DNA from: Acidobacteriota bacterium
GTDB taxonomy: Bacteria > Acidobacteriota > Vicinamibacteria > Vicinamibacterales > 2-12-FULL-66-21
NCBI GenBank assembly: GCA_013362195.1
Contig: JABFWM010000551.1
Coordinates: 1-6,171 of the forward strand
Direction of reading: 5' to 3'
DNA length: 6,171 nt
Below, piece by piece: positions 1 to 5,646 of this stretch. Position 1 is the first letter of the stretch; the number at the start of each line of letters is the position of its first letter. The translations under genes and the position numbers were made by a program. The notes beneath the pieces are model-generated. The model saw nothing but the letters and a program-made list of their open reading frames with translations. It had not been told where the DNA came from and searched no databases.

Positions 1-674
1 CCCCGCGCGGCCAGAGCGGTCGCGAGCGGCGGCGGCATGCTCTCGGCCAGCGCATGGCGAACGTGCTGCAGCAGCCCCGGCATCACCGAGACGATGAGGA
101 TGACGATCGGAATCGCCAGGTGACGCGCGAGGTCGGCGGCGGCGGCCGCCAGGCCCGGCGCGCGATTGAGCGACGTCATGCCGCCGGCCGGCAGCCATCC
201 GCTGTGCGCCGCGACGGAGAGCAGGACGAGCGCGATCAACACGTCGGGCAGCGCGAGCATCGCCGCCGCGATCGCGCCGGCGATCCGATCCGGCCAGCGG
301 CGGCTGGAGACGGCGGTTGCGAGGCCGACGGTCAGCGCAATGCCCCAGGCCAGCGCCAGCGCGATGCCGGTGAGCAGGAGCGTGTTCGCCGCGCGCGGCC
401 ACAACAGTCGTTCGACCGGCACGCGATACTGCAGCGAGTATCCGAAGTGGCCCCGCAGCGCCGCGGTCACCCAGCGCGCGTAGCGCGTCGCCAGCGGTGC
501 GTCGAGGCCGTACTCGGCGCGGACCGCGGCGATCGTATCGGGGCTGATCTGCCCATTGAACCGCAGCTCGTCGAAGAAATCGCCCGGCGCCGCTTCGAGC
601 AGGACGAAGCTCAGAAGCGAGACGCCAAAGAGGAGGACCGCGGCGCGAATCGCGCGTTCGAGGAGGAGACGCAC
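1..674 (-). CDS. DppB/OppB-type ABC transporter inner-membrane permease, N-terminal part (C-terminus outside window)
   Basis: Seen: 224 complete codons run leftward off the window edge, beginning RLLLERAIRAAVLLFGVSLL after a GTG start at 674-672. The first transmembrane helix (about residues 9-28) ends in the conserved APGD (29-32). A periplasmic region carries YGLDAPLATRYARW (55-68) and RGHFGYS (74-80), matching the family's RGDLGxS, then VPVERLLWPRAANTLLL. Further hydrophobic segments lie at about 98-122, 133-154 and 186-202. The last visible residues (about 204-224, ending ATALAAR) fit the cytoplasmic EAA loop that contacts the ATPase. Known: this family forms one half of the membrane channel of peptide, nickel and opine importers and is usually about 310-340 residues, so about 100 are missing here. 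A DppC partner would be expected further left. Start: GTG is chosen because no ATG is in frame nearby and the protein then starts as family members do; no Shine-Dalgarno is visible. The substrate cannot be told. Confidence 0.88.
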   Translation of the reverse strand, partial: MRLLLERAIRAAVLLFGVSLLSFVLLEAAPGDFFDELRFNGQISPDTIAAVRAEYGLDAPLATRYARWVTAALRGHFGYSLQYRVPVERLLWPRAANTLLLTGIALALAWGIALTVGLATAVSSRRWPDRIAGAIAAAMLALPDVLIALVLLSVAAHSGWLPAGGMTSLNRAPGLAAAAADLARHLAIPIVILIVSVMPGLLQHVRHALAESMPPPLATALAAR

Positions 675-695
675 GGGCGGGATGGGGCGGTCGTG

Positions 696-724
696 GTTAT
701 ATGACGCCCATCCGGCGAGGTCAA
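696..724 (-). promoter_or_regulatory. Near-consensus sigma70-type promoter for the permease gene
   Basis: On the minus strand TTGACC (724-719) is followed by a 17-bp spacer and TATAAC (701-696), five of six consensus bases in each hexamer at the optimal spacing. A transcript would begin near 689, leaving about 15 nt before the GTG at 674. It lies in the only gap between the S41 gene and the permease, so the permease is probably transcribed separately from the upstream operon. This is pattern recognition only; Acidobacteria-like genomes may use other promoter rules. Confidence 0.55.
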
Positions 725-731
725 CAGGAAT

Positions 732-749
732 CGCGGCGTTTACGCCGCG
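732..749 (-). repeat. Perfect 7-bp hairpin over the S41 stop codon, possible weak terminator
   Basis: CGCGGCG (732-738), loop TTTA (739-742) and CGCCGCG (743-749) form a perfect GC-rich hairpin, with the S41 stop codon (740-742) in its loop. The RNA downstream on the minus strand is not U-rich (it reads ATTCCTGTTGACC), so it is not a canonical Rho-independent terminator. Its place between the end of a three-gene operon and the next gene's promoter suggests a role as 3'-end stabiliser or attenuator. In a GC-rich genome a 7-bp arm can also arise by chance. Confidence 0.4.
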
Positions 750-1921
750 GCTTTGTGGATCCGTTGCAGCGCGGCGTCGAGCACGGGATCTCCCGCCGGC
801 GCCGCCTCGCCTATCTCGACCGCTTCGGGCTCGTCGACGGCGAGATCGGGATTGAGGCCCTTGCCTTGAATCGTGCGGCCATCGGGTGTCAGGTAGCGCG
901 CGTAGGTGAGCCAGAGGCCGCGGCCGTCAGGCAGCCGCACGAGCTTCTGCACGCCGGCGCGGCCGAGCGTCCGCTCCCCGACGAGATCCGCGCGCGTGTT
1001 GCCGTCGAGCGCCGCCGCGAACAGTTCCGCCGCCCCGGACGTGCCGGTCGTCACGAGCAGCGTGACCGGCAGGGCGATCGCCCCGTCGCCTTCGCGGGCG
1101 CTGATGGGTTCGCGGGCGCCCTTTTCGTCACGCCCTGCCTTGAGCGCGAGCGTTCCCGACTTCACGAACAGGCGCGCGGCGTCGAGGCCGTTGTCGAGCG
1201 GCCCCTCGGCGGCGCGGCGGAGGTCGATCACCAGGTGCGTCGCGCCATTCTTTTCGAGCTCCTGGGCCTGGCTGCGCAGACGCGATGCCACATCGCCGAC
1301 GAACGAGCCGACCCGGATGTAGCCGACATCGGTGCCAATCAGGCGGCCCGCGACGAGCGCCGTCGTCGGGGTTTTCTCGCGTACGAGCTCGATCTGGTGC
1401 GGTTCCGCGGCGTTGCCCCGGATGACGGTGAGGGTCACCTTCGACCCCGGCGCGCCGCGCAGCATGCGCATGCCTTCGAAGACCGACAGGTCGCGCGTTG
1501 GCTTGCCGTCGATCGCCCGCACGTAGTCTCCGGTCTGCAGGCCCGCCTTCGCCGCCGGCGAACCGTCGCGCGCGGCAATGACGCGGAGGTAGTACTGGCG
1601 CGTCAATTCGACGCCCACGTCCCCGGGCGCGCCGGTGGCGGTGCCGCCCGCCTCCGCGACCTTGACGAGCTTTGCGTCGAGGTACGCGCTGTCGGGATCG
1701 AGGCCGTCGGCGAGCCCGCGCATCGCGCCGTCCATCACCCGGTCGACCTTCACCTCCTCGACGTAGTTGTTCATGATCAACGAGACGACGTCCTCGAACA
1801 CGCGAAGGTGCTGGAGCTTGTCGTCGCCCGTCGACGCGCGTCCGAGCAGGCCGCCGAGCACGACGAACGCCAGCACCGGCGTCGAAATCAGGAGCACGGA
1901 GAGGCGGGTCTTGGTCGTCAT
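740..1921 (-). CDS. S41 (CtpA/Prc-family) PDZ protein, probably a catalytically inactive pseudoprotease
   Basis: Carboxyl-terminal processing proteases cut periplasmic proteins and are often paired with cell-wall enzymes. Numbering here is from the upstream ATG at 1933. Residues 10-31 form a signal anchor or signal peptide (LSVLLISTPVLAFVVLGGLL). Residues 40-92 are the helical N-terminal region (LADGLDPDSAYLD). A PDZ domain spans about 105-175 (GVGVEL, SPAAKAGLQTGDYVRAIDG). The S41 core spans about 188-368, with VGYIRVGSF, VIDLRR, the segment TTGTSGAAELFAAAL (295-309), GERTLGRAGVQ (319-329) and the usual LTPDGRTIQGKGLNPD ending. Aligned to E. coli Prc (SASASE...FGKGTVQ), the nucleophile Ser falls on Gly300 and the general-base Lys on Arg325, 25 residues apart as in Prc (S430/K455); Gln329 matches Q459. 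Both catalytic residues therefore look lost. Start: ATG at 1921 makes an ATGA overlap with the envC stop; ATG at 1933 (four codons longer) is equally open and neither has a clear ribosome site. Family assignment is secure; inactivity is inferred from alignment by eye. Confidence 0.92.
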   Translation of the reverse strand: MTTKTRLSVLLISTPVLAFVVLGGLLGRASTGDDKLQHLRVFEDVVSLIMNNYVEEVKVDRVMDGAMRGLADGLDPDSAYLDAKLVKVAEAGGTATGAPGDVGVELTRQYYLRVIAARDGSPAAKAGLQTGDYVRAIDGKPTRDLSVFEGMRMLRGAPGSKVTLTVIRGNAAEPHQIELVREKTPTTALVAGRLIGTDVGYIRVGSFVGDVASRLRSQAQELEKNGATHLVIDLRRAAEGPLDNGLDAARLFVKSGTLALKAGRDEKGAREPISAREGDGAIALPVTLLVTTGTSGAAELFAAALDGNTRADLVGERTLGRAGVQKLVRLPDGRGLWLTYARYLTPDGRTIQGKGLNPDLAVDEPEAVEIGEAAPAGDPVLDAALQRIHKAAA

Positions 1922-3096
1922 CGTTTCAGCCATTGTAAGGGATCGACCGGCTTACCGTCGATCCGCAGCTCGAAATAGAGGGCCGGATTGCCGGCGGGAT
2001 TGCGCCCGGCCAGCCCGACGGTTGACGTCGGGTCGACATGCTCCCCTCGCTTCACGGACAGGCTGTCGAGGTGCCCGTAGAGCGAATACGAGCGATCGCC
2101 GTGATCGATGATGACGAGGTTCCCGTAGCCGGTGAACTGATCCGCATAGGCCACGGTGCCCTCATGAACGGCGTGAATGGCTTCGCCTTCCGGCAGCGAC
2201 AGCTCGATCCCGGTCCGTCCCTTCCCTCCGACGCGCTTCGTGACGACGCCGTCGGCGGGCCAGGGCAGCGCGCCCTGGAACGGACGAAGCGGAAGACCCA
2301 CCGCCGGCGTCGCGCGTCCGGCCGCGATCTGGGCGATCGACGATTGCAGCTTCTGCTGCGCGACCTGGAGTTCGCCCGCGAGCTGCGCGTTGAGGTCGCG
2401 GCGCGCGTCGATCGAGCTGACGAGCGCCGTCCGGGCCGCGACGGCGCGGTCGACGGCCAGGCGGGCCTCGCGCGCGCGGGCCTGCACCGTGCGCAGTTCG
2501 GCGGCGCGTGCTTCGAGGGCCCGCCGTTCGCGCTGCAGGTCGGCAACGGTCCGTCGATGTTCCTCGATGCGGTCGCGGTCGATGCGGCCGAGCGCCGCGG
2601 CGGTGCGATAGGCGCGTCCGAGCTCCCGCAGATCGTCGACGGCGAGCAGCAGGCGCCAATAGCCGGCGCGTCCCATCTTGTACAACTGCACGAGCCGCGC
2701 CTCGACGTCGGGGCGCTGCCGCTCGGCGTCGCGTTCGAGCGCGTGCGCGCGTGTGGTCGTCGCCTGCAGCTGACGCTGCACGGTCGCGGCGTCCGCTTCG
2801 ATCTGCGCGAGCTTCTGCGCCTTGATCTGGCGGTCCAGTTCGAGCTTGCGCAGCTCCACGAGCAGCGTCCGCTCCTGATGGGCGAGTGATTCGGCTTCGC
2901 GCTGCAGGGCGGCGAGCCGATCGGCGACGCGCTTGGATTGCGCTTCCGTCTGCGCGCGGTCGGCCTGGGCCGGCGCCTGCGCCATCAGAACGGTGACAGT
3001 CACAGTTATCGCCAGGAGCCCCGCGATAACTGTGACTGTCACCGTTCTGGCCGCGGCGACGCGATCGCCCGCCGCCTCAGAACAGCGGCTTGCCAT
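1918..3096 (-). CDS. envC: EnvC-like murein hydrolase activator (coiled coil plus degenerate LytM/M23 domain)
   Basis: EnvC-type proteins act in the periplasm at the division site and relieve autoinhibition of N-acetylmuramyl-L-alanine amidases. The 392 residues read: a long signal peptide (1-45; arginines at 4, 12 and 17, hydrophobic core about 18-38, AQA before Asp46), two long coiled coils rich in Arg, Glu, Ala and Gln (about 47-127 and 170-257) around a YKMGRAGYWRLLLA segment (139-152), and a C-terminal LytM domain (about 277-386: LPWPADGVV, TGIELSLPEG, HEGTVAYAD, GYGNLVIIDHG, SLYGHL, ALYFELRIDGKPVDPLQWL). Active M23 peptidases have HxxxD and HxH zinc ligands. Here the first motif reads TGIEL and the last reads ALYFELR, like the SLYFEIR of E. 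coli EnvC, so this is an activator rather than an enzyme, although His342 remains. It overlaps the upstream gene by 20 nt and the downstream one by 4 nt. The ATG at 3096 is the only start giving a charged n-region. The signal-peptide core is encoded by a perfect inverted repeat, which is odd. Confidence 0.9.
   Translation of the reverse strand: MASRCSEAAGDRVAAARTVTVTVIAGLLAITVTVTVLMAQAPAQADRAQTEAQSKRVADRLAALQREAESLAHQERTLLVELRKLELDRQIKAQKLAQIEADAATVQRQLQATTTRAHALERDAERQRPDVEARLVQLYKMGRAGYWRLLLAVDDLRELGRAYRTAAALGRIDRDRIEEHRRTVADLQRERRALEARAAELRTVQARAREARLAVDRAVAARTALVSSIDARRDLNAQLAGELQVAQQKLQSSIAQIAAGRATPAVGLPLRPFQGALPWPADGVVTKRVGGKGRTGIELSLPEGEAIHAVHEGTVAYADQFTGYGNLVIIDHGDRSYSLYGHLDSLSVKRGEHVDPTSTVGLAGRNPAGNPALYFELRIDGKPVDPLQWLKR
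2986..3049. repeat. Perfect 27-bp inverted repeat with 10-nt loop inside the start of envC
   Basis: Left arm 2986-3012 and right arm 3023-3049 are exact reverse complements over 27 bp; the loop 3013-3022 reads CAGGAGCCCC. Each arm holds a 19-bp near-palindrome: AACGGTGACAGTCACAGTT at 2989-3007 and AACTGTGACTGTCACCGTT at 3028-3046 (8 of 9 arm pairs match, central base unpaired), with centres 39 bp apart. It starts 28 nt beyond the phosphohydrolase stop codon and encodes EnvC residues 17-37. RNA from either strand could fold into a very stable stem. Base composition (TGTCAC/GTGACA rich, about half A+T) differs from the surrounding GC-rich sequence. Possible explanations are a palindromic repetitive element, a regulator-binding site, or an RNA-processing hairpin; the sequence alone does not choose among them. 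Confidence 0.97.
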
Positions 3097-5146
3097 CGAT
3101 GTCGGACGGGATCGCCACCCCGAAATACTTCAGCACCGTCGGGGCGATGTCGATGATCCGCGGCGTCGTCGTGCCGATCGGACGATTGGTCACCAGCACG
3201 CCGCCGGTGATCGCGTAGTCGTAGCCGCCGTGGTCCGCGCTCCATTTCTTCGTGTTCGGATACACGATCCCCGGCGGGGATCCGCCGAGCGTCGTCTGCC
3301 ACGACACGCGATAGCCTTCGTTCATGCCGACCTGGAGCTCCGCGGCGTTCCGCAGGTACTCGCCTGAATAGATGTCGTCGCGCTTGTAGACGGCGCGAAC
3401 GATTGGCGACCCGTCGTCCGGATCCGTCATCGTCAGCAGCTTCGCGCGGAGTTCGTCCGCGAGCTGCGCCGCCTCGGCGCCCGGGCTCACGATGCCGCGC
3501 GATTCGCGGCCACGCAGGTTGAAATAGATCTGCCCGATGCCCATCGCATACGCGCGCGTCCTCGTCCAGTCGACGTTCTCCCAGAACGTGCCGCCGCCGA
3601 AGAGATCCGCGAGCTTCTTGTCGCCGGGCTGCTGCCCCTGGAGCACCATGTAGCCCTGCTGCACGAGCCAGGTGTCGAGGTTCACGGCCTTCCGCCAGGA
3701 ATGGAACCCGTGGTCCGAGACGATCATGACGGGCACGTCAGGGCCGATCCGCTTCACCACCTCGCCGACGAAGTCGTCGGCCCGTCGGTACACGCGCTCG
3801 ATCGCGTCGCCGAACTCGCCGGCCAGCTTCGCGTCGTACATCGGGTGCTTCGGATCCTGGAGCCGCCACATCATGTGCTGCACGCGATCCGTCGACTCGA
3901 TGACGCCGACCAGCACGTCCCAGTTCTTCGCGTCGACGCGATCGAGGATCACCTTCGCCCGATCGTCGAACGCGACCATCAGATCGTCCATGAACGTCTT
4001 CTCGTCCATGCGGTCTTCGTTGAGCGGCCACGTCGCTTCCGCCCAGCCGAGCGTGCGGTAGTACCCGAGCCGCTTGAAGAGATTCGCGGCGAACCCCGCG
4101 GGCGAGGACATCGGGACCGGTGGATTGTCCGGCTTGAAATTAACAGGGGAGACGTAGAGATGCAGCTCGTTGCCCGCGTTCATCAACAGCATCTGCGCCA
4201 TCCCCTCGAGCCGCACGAGCATGTTGATCCGGAACGTCAGGTCGATCCACGGCGACCACTGCCCCTGCGCGAGCTTGATCGTCTGTCCTTCGATGTCGAG
4301 CACCGCCGATTTCGACGCGCGGTCCCACCGGACCGTGAACGGCACGTGAACGTCCTGCTCCGCCTGCAGCTCCGCGAGCCGCGCACGATCGGCCTCGGTG
4401 AGCGTCGGACCTTTGCGGCGGATCGCTTCGATCTTCTGCCGGACGACGGGATTGGGCGGACCGACGAGTTCGGCGTTGGCGACGTCGCCTTCGAAGACGA
4501 GCCGTCGCAGGATGCCGCCCATTTCGGTGTTCCCCTCTTCGTAGCGGCTCAGATCGGTCGCGTAATACGAGAACGTGCCCATCGTCCCGCGCAGGTCGGG
4601 GAGCGGAAGCCCCGACAGGAGCTCGCCGTTCGGCACCGTCTCCGGCGGAAACGTGACCGGCACGGTGAGAATGCTCGACTGCACGCCGGCGCGGCCCGCC
4701 GTCACCCAGAACGAGGTGCCACCGCGGATCGACTCGAGCCTGGGTTTCGACGTCGGGATGTAATCGAAGAGGAACGTCGGCGGCGTCCGCTTCACCATTC
4801 CGAGATCGGGCAGGTAGGTGGTGGTGTCGCGGACGAGGAAGTCGTAGATGTTGTGCTTGCCCGCGTTCACGCCGGTCGCAAACGACGCCCACGCCGTCGG
4901 TGATTCGGGCGAGTGCGTGGTGGTGAGCGGAAACATCCCGCCGCGCTTCGCGAGTGCGGAGAGGTTGGGCAGCTTGCCGTCCTGCATCCACCGCTCCACC
5001 AGGTGCGGATCCATGCCGTCGAAGCCGAGGATGACGAGCTTCTGCGGGAACGTCGAGGGGCCGCGCCGCGCGGGGCCCGTGCACGCGACGAGCACGGCAG
5101 CGGCCACCACGCCCGCGATCGCGGCGAGCCTTGCAGATGAGGGCAT
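3077..5146 (-). CDS. AlkP-superfamily phosphohydrolase/nucleotide pyrophosphatase-like lipoprotein (COG3379/PF01663 type)
   Basis: A 689-residue predicted metal-dependent phosphohydrolase or phosphodiesterase, anchored to a membrane. Residues 1-22 are a lipoprotein signal peptide ending LVAC, with Cys22 the lipidation site and Thr at +2, which favours the outer membrane under E. coli-type sorting. The alkaline-phosphatase fold starts at VILGFDGMDPHLV (38-50), where Asp43 is a metal ligand. The nucleophile segment is ESPTAWASFATGVNAGKHNI (81-100); aligned to nucleotide pyrophosphatases, Ser82 takes the nucleophile place where those enzymes use Thr. Further metal ligands are Asp420 and His424 (STDRVQH), Asp478 and His479 (VSDHGFHSW) and His639 (SADHGG). 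The C-terminus IIDIAPTVLKYFGVAIPSDIDGKPLF is typical. All expected ligands are present, so it should be active. An insert of about 310 residues between the nucleophile and the second metal site probably sets substrate choice. The substrate is unknown: nucleotide, phospholipid head group or glycan phosphate are all possible. It is the first gene of the leftward operon; the ATG at 5146 lies 12 nt from a TATAAT box. Confidence 0.88.
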   Translation of the reverse strand: MPSSARLAAIAGVVAAAVLVACTGPARRGPSTFPQKLVILGFDGMDPHLVERWMQDGKLPNLSALAKRGGMFPLTTTHSPESPTAWASFATGVNAGKHNIYDFLVRDTTTYLPDLGMVKRTPPTFLFDYIPTSKPRLESIRGGTSFWVTAGRAGVQSSILTVPVTFPPETVPNGELLSGLPLPDLRGTMGTFSYYATDLSRYEEGNTEMGGILRRLVFEGDVANAELVGPPNPVVRQKIEAIRRKGPTLTEADRARLAELQAEQDVHVPFTVRWDRASKSAVLDIEGQTIKLAQGQWSPWIDLTFRINMLVRLEGMAQMLLMNAGNELHLYVSPVNFKPDNPPVPMSSPAGFAANLFKRLGYYRTLGWAEATWPLNEDRMDEKTFMDDLMVAFDDRAKVILDRVDAKNWDVLVGVIESTDRVQHMMWRLQDPKHPMYDAKLAGEFGDAIERVYRRADDFVGEVVKRIGPDVPVMIVSDHGFHSWRKAVNLDTWLVQQGYMVLQGQQPGDKKLADLFGGGTFWENVDWTRTRAYAMGIGQIYFNLRGRESRGIVSPGAEAAQLADELRAKLLTMTDPDDGSPIVRAVYKRDDIYSGEYLRNAAELQVGMNEGYRVSWQTTLGGSPPGIVYPNTKKWSADHGGYDYAITGGVLVTNRPIGTTTPRIIDIAPTVLKYFGVAIPSDIDGKPLF

Positions 5147-5157
5147 CGGAAGCGTGA

Positions 5158-5163
5158 ATTATA
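5158..5163 (-). promoter_or_regulatory. Exact TATAAT -10 box for the leftward operon
   Basis: The minus strand reads TATAAT from 5163 to 5158, twelve bases before the ATG at 5146-5144. A start about 7 nt downstream of the box would fall near 5151, so the 5' leader would be only about five bases, too short for a Shine-Dalgarno site. The -35 region at 17-bp spacing (5186-5181, ACGAAG) does not resemble TTGACA, and would overlap the first codon of the divergent gene. An exact -10 hexamer is uncommon by chance in such GC-rich DNA, which supports the call. Confidence 0.5.
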
Positions 5164-5168
5164 CCGTG

Positions 5169-5177
5169 TGCTACGCT
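5169..5177 (+). promoter_or_regulatory. Extended -10 promoter element (TGCTACGCT) for ruvX-mltG
   Basis: TG at 5169-5170, one base, then TACGCT (5172-5177) fits the extended -10 pattern TGnTAnnnT. Transcription would begin near 5184-5185, at or next to the GTG start of ruvX, implying a leaderless message; indeed no Shine-Dalgarno precedes that GTG. No -35 match is seen at 17-bp spacing, as is usual for extended -10 promoters. An alternative is TATACC at 5160-5165, with a leader of about 13 nt. Both lie against the divergent TATAAT on the other strand. Confidence 0.4.
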
Positions 5178-5184
5178 CGACTTC

Positions 5185-5646
5185 GTGCGCGCGCTCGGCA
5201 TCGATTACGGGGAACGGCGCATCGGCCTGGCGCTCTCGGACCCGACGGGCCTGCTTGCATCGCCATGGAAAACGATCGCGAATGACGCGGACGTCGGGCA
5301 CGCGGCGGCCCGCCTGGCCGACGAGATCCGCACGCTGGAGGCCGATGAGGGCGGGCTCGGGGCGATCGTGCTCGGGCTGCCGCGCCGCCTGAGCGGCGAG
5401 CCGAACGAGCAGACGATGCGCGTGCGCAAGCTCGCCGACCTGCTCGGTGCGATTGTCGTGATCCCGATTACGCTTCAGGATGAGCGGCTGACCAGCCACG
5501 AAGCGGACGCGCATCTCGCGGCGCGCGAGCGGGACTGGCGGCGCCGCAAGGCGCAGGTGGACGCGCTGGCAGCGGCGATCATCTTGCAGGATTACCTCGA
5601 CAATCGCCCTCGCGCCATGACCCTCGACGGGAACCATTCTCAGTGA
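5185..5646 (+). CDS. ruvX: RuvX/YqgF-family Holliday junction resolvase-like nuclease
   Basis: RuvX/YqgF proteins have an RNase H-like fold; they are implicated in pre-16S rRNA 5'-end processing and in Holliday-junction resolution. The 153 residues show the full motif set: ALGIDYGERRIGLALSD (3-19) with Asp7 as first catalytic acid, IVLGLPRRLSGEPNEQT (61-77), the signature QDERLTSHEADAHL (98-111) with Glu100, and VDALAAAIILQDYLD (125-139) with Asp126. Length is normal for the family (about 135-160), with a short polar C-terminal tail. The GTG at 5185 places the catalytic Asp at its usual distance from the N-terminus; no Shine-Dalgarno is seen. The 3' end overlaps mltG by 4 nt (GTGA), implying coupled translation. 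A ruvX-mltG pair is a familiar neighbourhood in several bacterial lineages. Confidence 0.95.
   Translation: MRALGIDYGERRIGLALSDPTGLLASPWKTIANDADVGHAAARLADEIRTLEADEGGLGAIVLGLPRRLSGEPNEQTMRVRKLADLLGAIVVIPITLQDERLTSHEADAHLAARERDWRRRKAQVDALAAAIILQDYLDNRPRAMTLDGNHSQ

Noticed and set aside
54..704. A 216-codon plus-strand frame at the left edge
   Set aside because: The translation is dominated by Arg, Gln, Asp and Glu; the reverse strand encodes a textbook DppB-type permease starting at a GTG.
701..1978. A 425-codon open frame on the plus strand opposite the S41 gene
   Set aside because: Its translation is Arg/Ala/His-rich low-complexity shadow sequence with no motif, while the minus frame gives a clear PDZ-S41 protein. 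Long antisense frames are expected in GC-rich genes.
2052..2546. Stand-alone envC catalytic activity (active M23 endopeptidase)
   Set aside because: The LytM domain lacks the first His/Asp zinc motif (TGIEL) and the HxH motif (ALYFEL), matching degenerate EnvC proteins.
2983..2985. Alternative envC start at the ATG just past the inverted repeat
   Set aside because: It would place the repeat outside the gene but leave EnvC without an export signal, and EnvC works in the periplasm.
2986..3049. CRP/FNR-type operator (TGTGA...TCAC) in the inverted repeat
   Set aside because: CRP sites have a 6-bp gap between TGTGA and TCACA; here the gap is far shorter, so the resemblance is superficial.
2986..3049. 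CRISPR array or Rho-independent terminator
   Set aside because: There is only one inverted pair with no spacer series, and no U tract follows the stem on either strand; the structure also lies within coding sequence.
3701..4903. A 400-codon open frame on the plus strand inside the AlkP-type gene
   Set aside because: Arg/His/Val/Asp-rich shadow translation with no recognisable domain; the minus-strand frame carries all the metal-site motifs.
4867..5637. A 256-codon minus-strand frame spanning ruvX and the divergent promoter
   Set aside because: It is antisense to the complete ruvX motif set and out of frame with the lipoprotein gene; no domain is visible.
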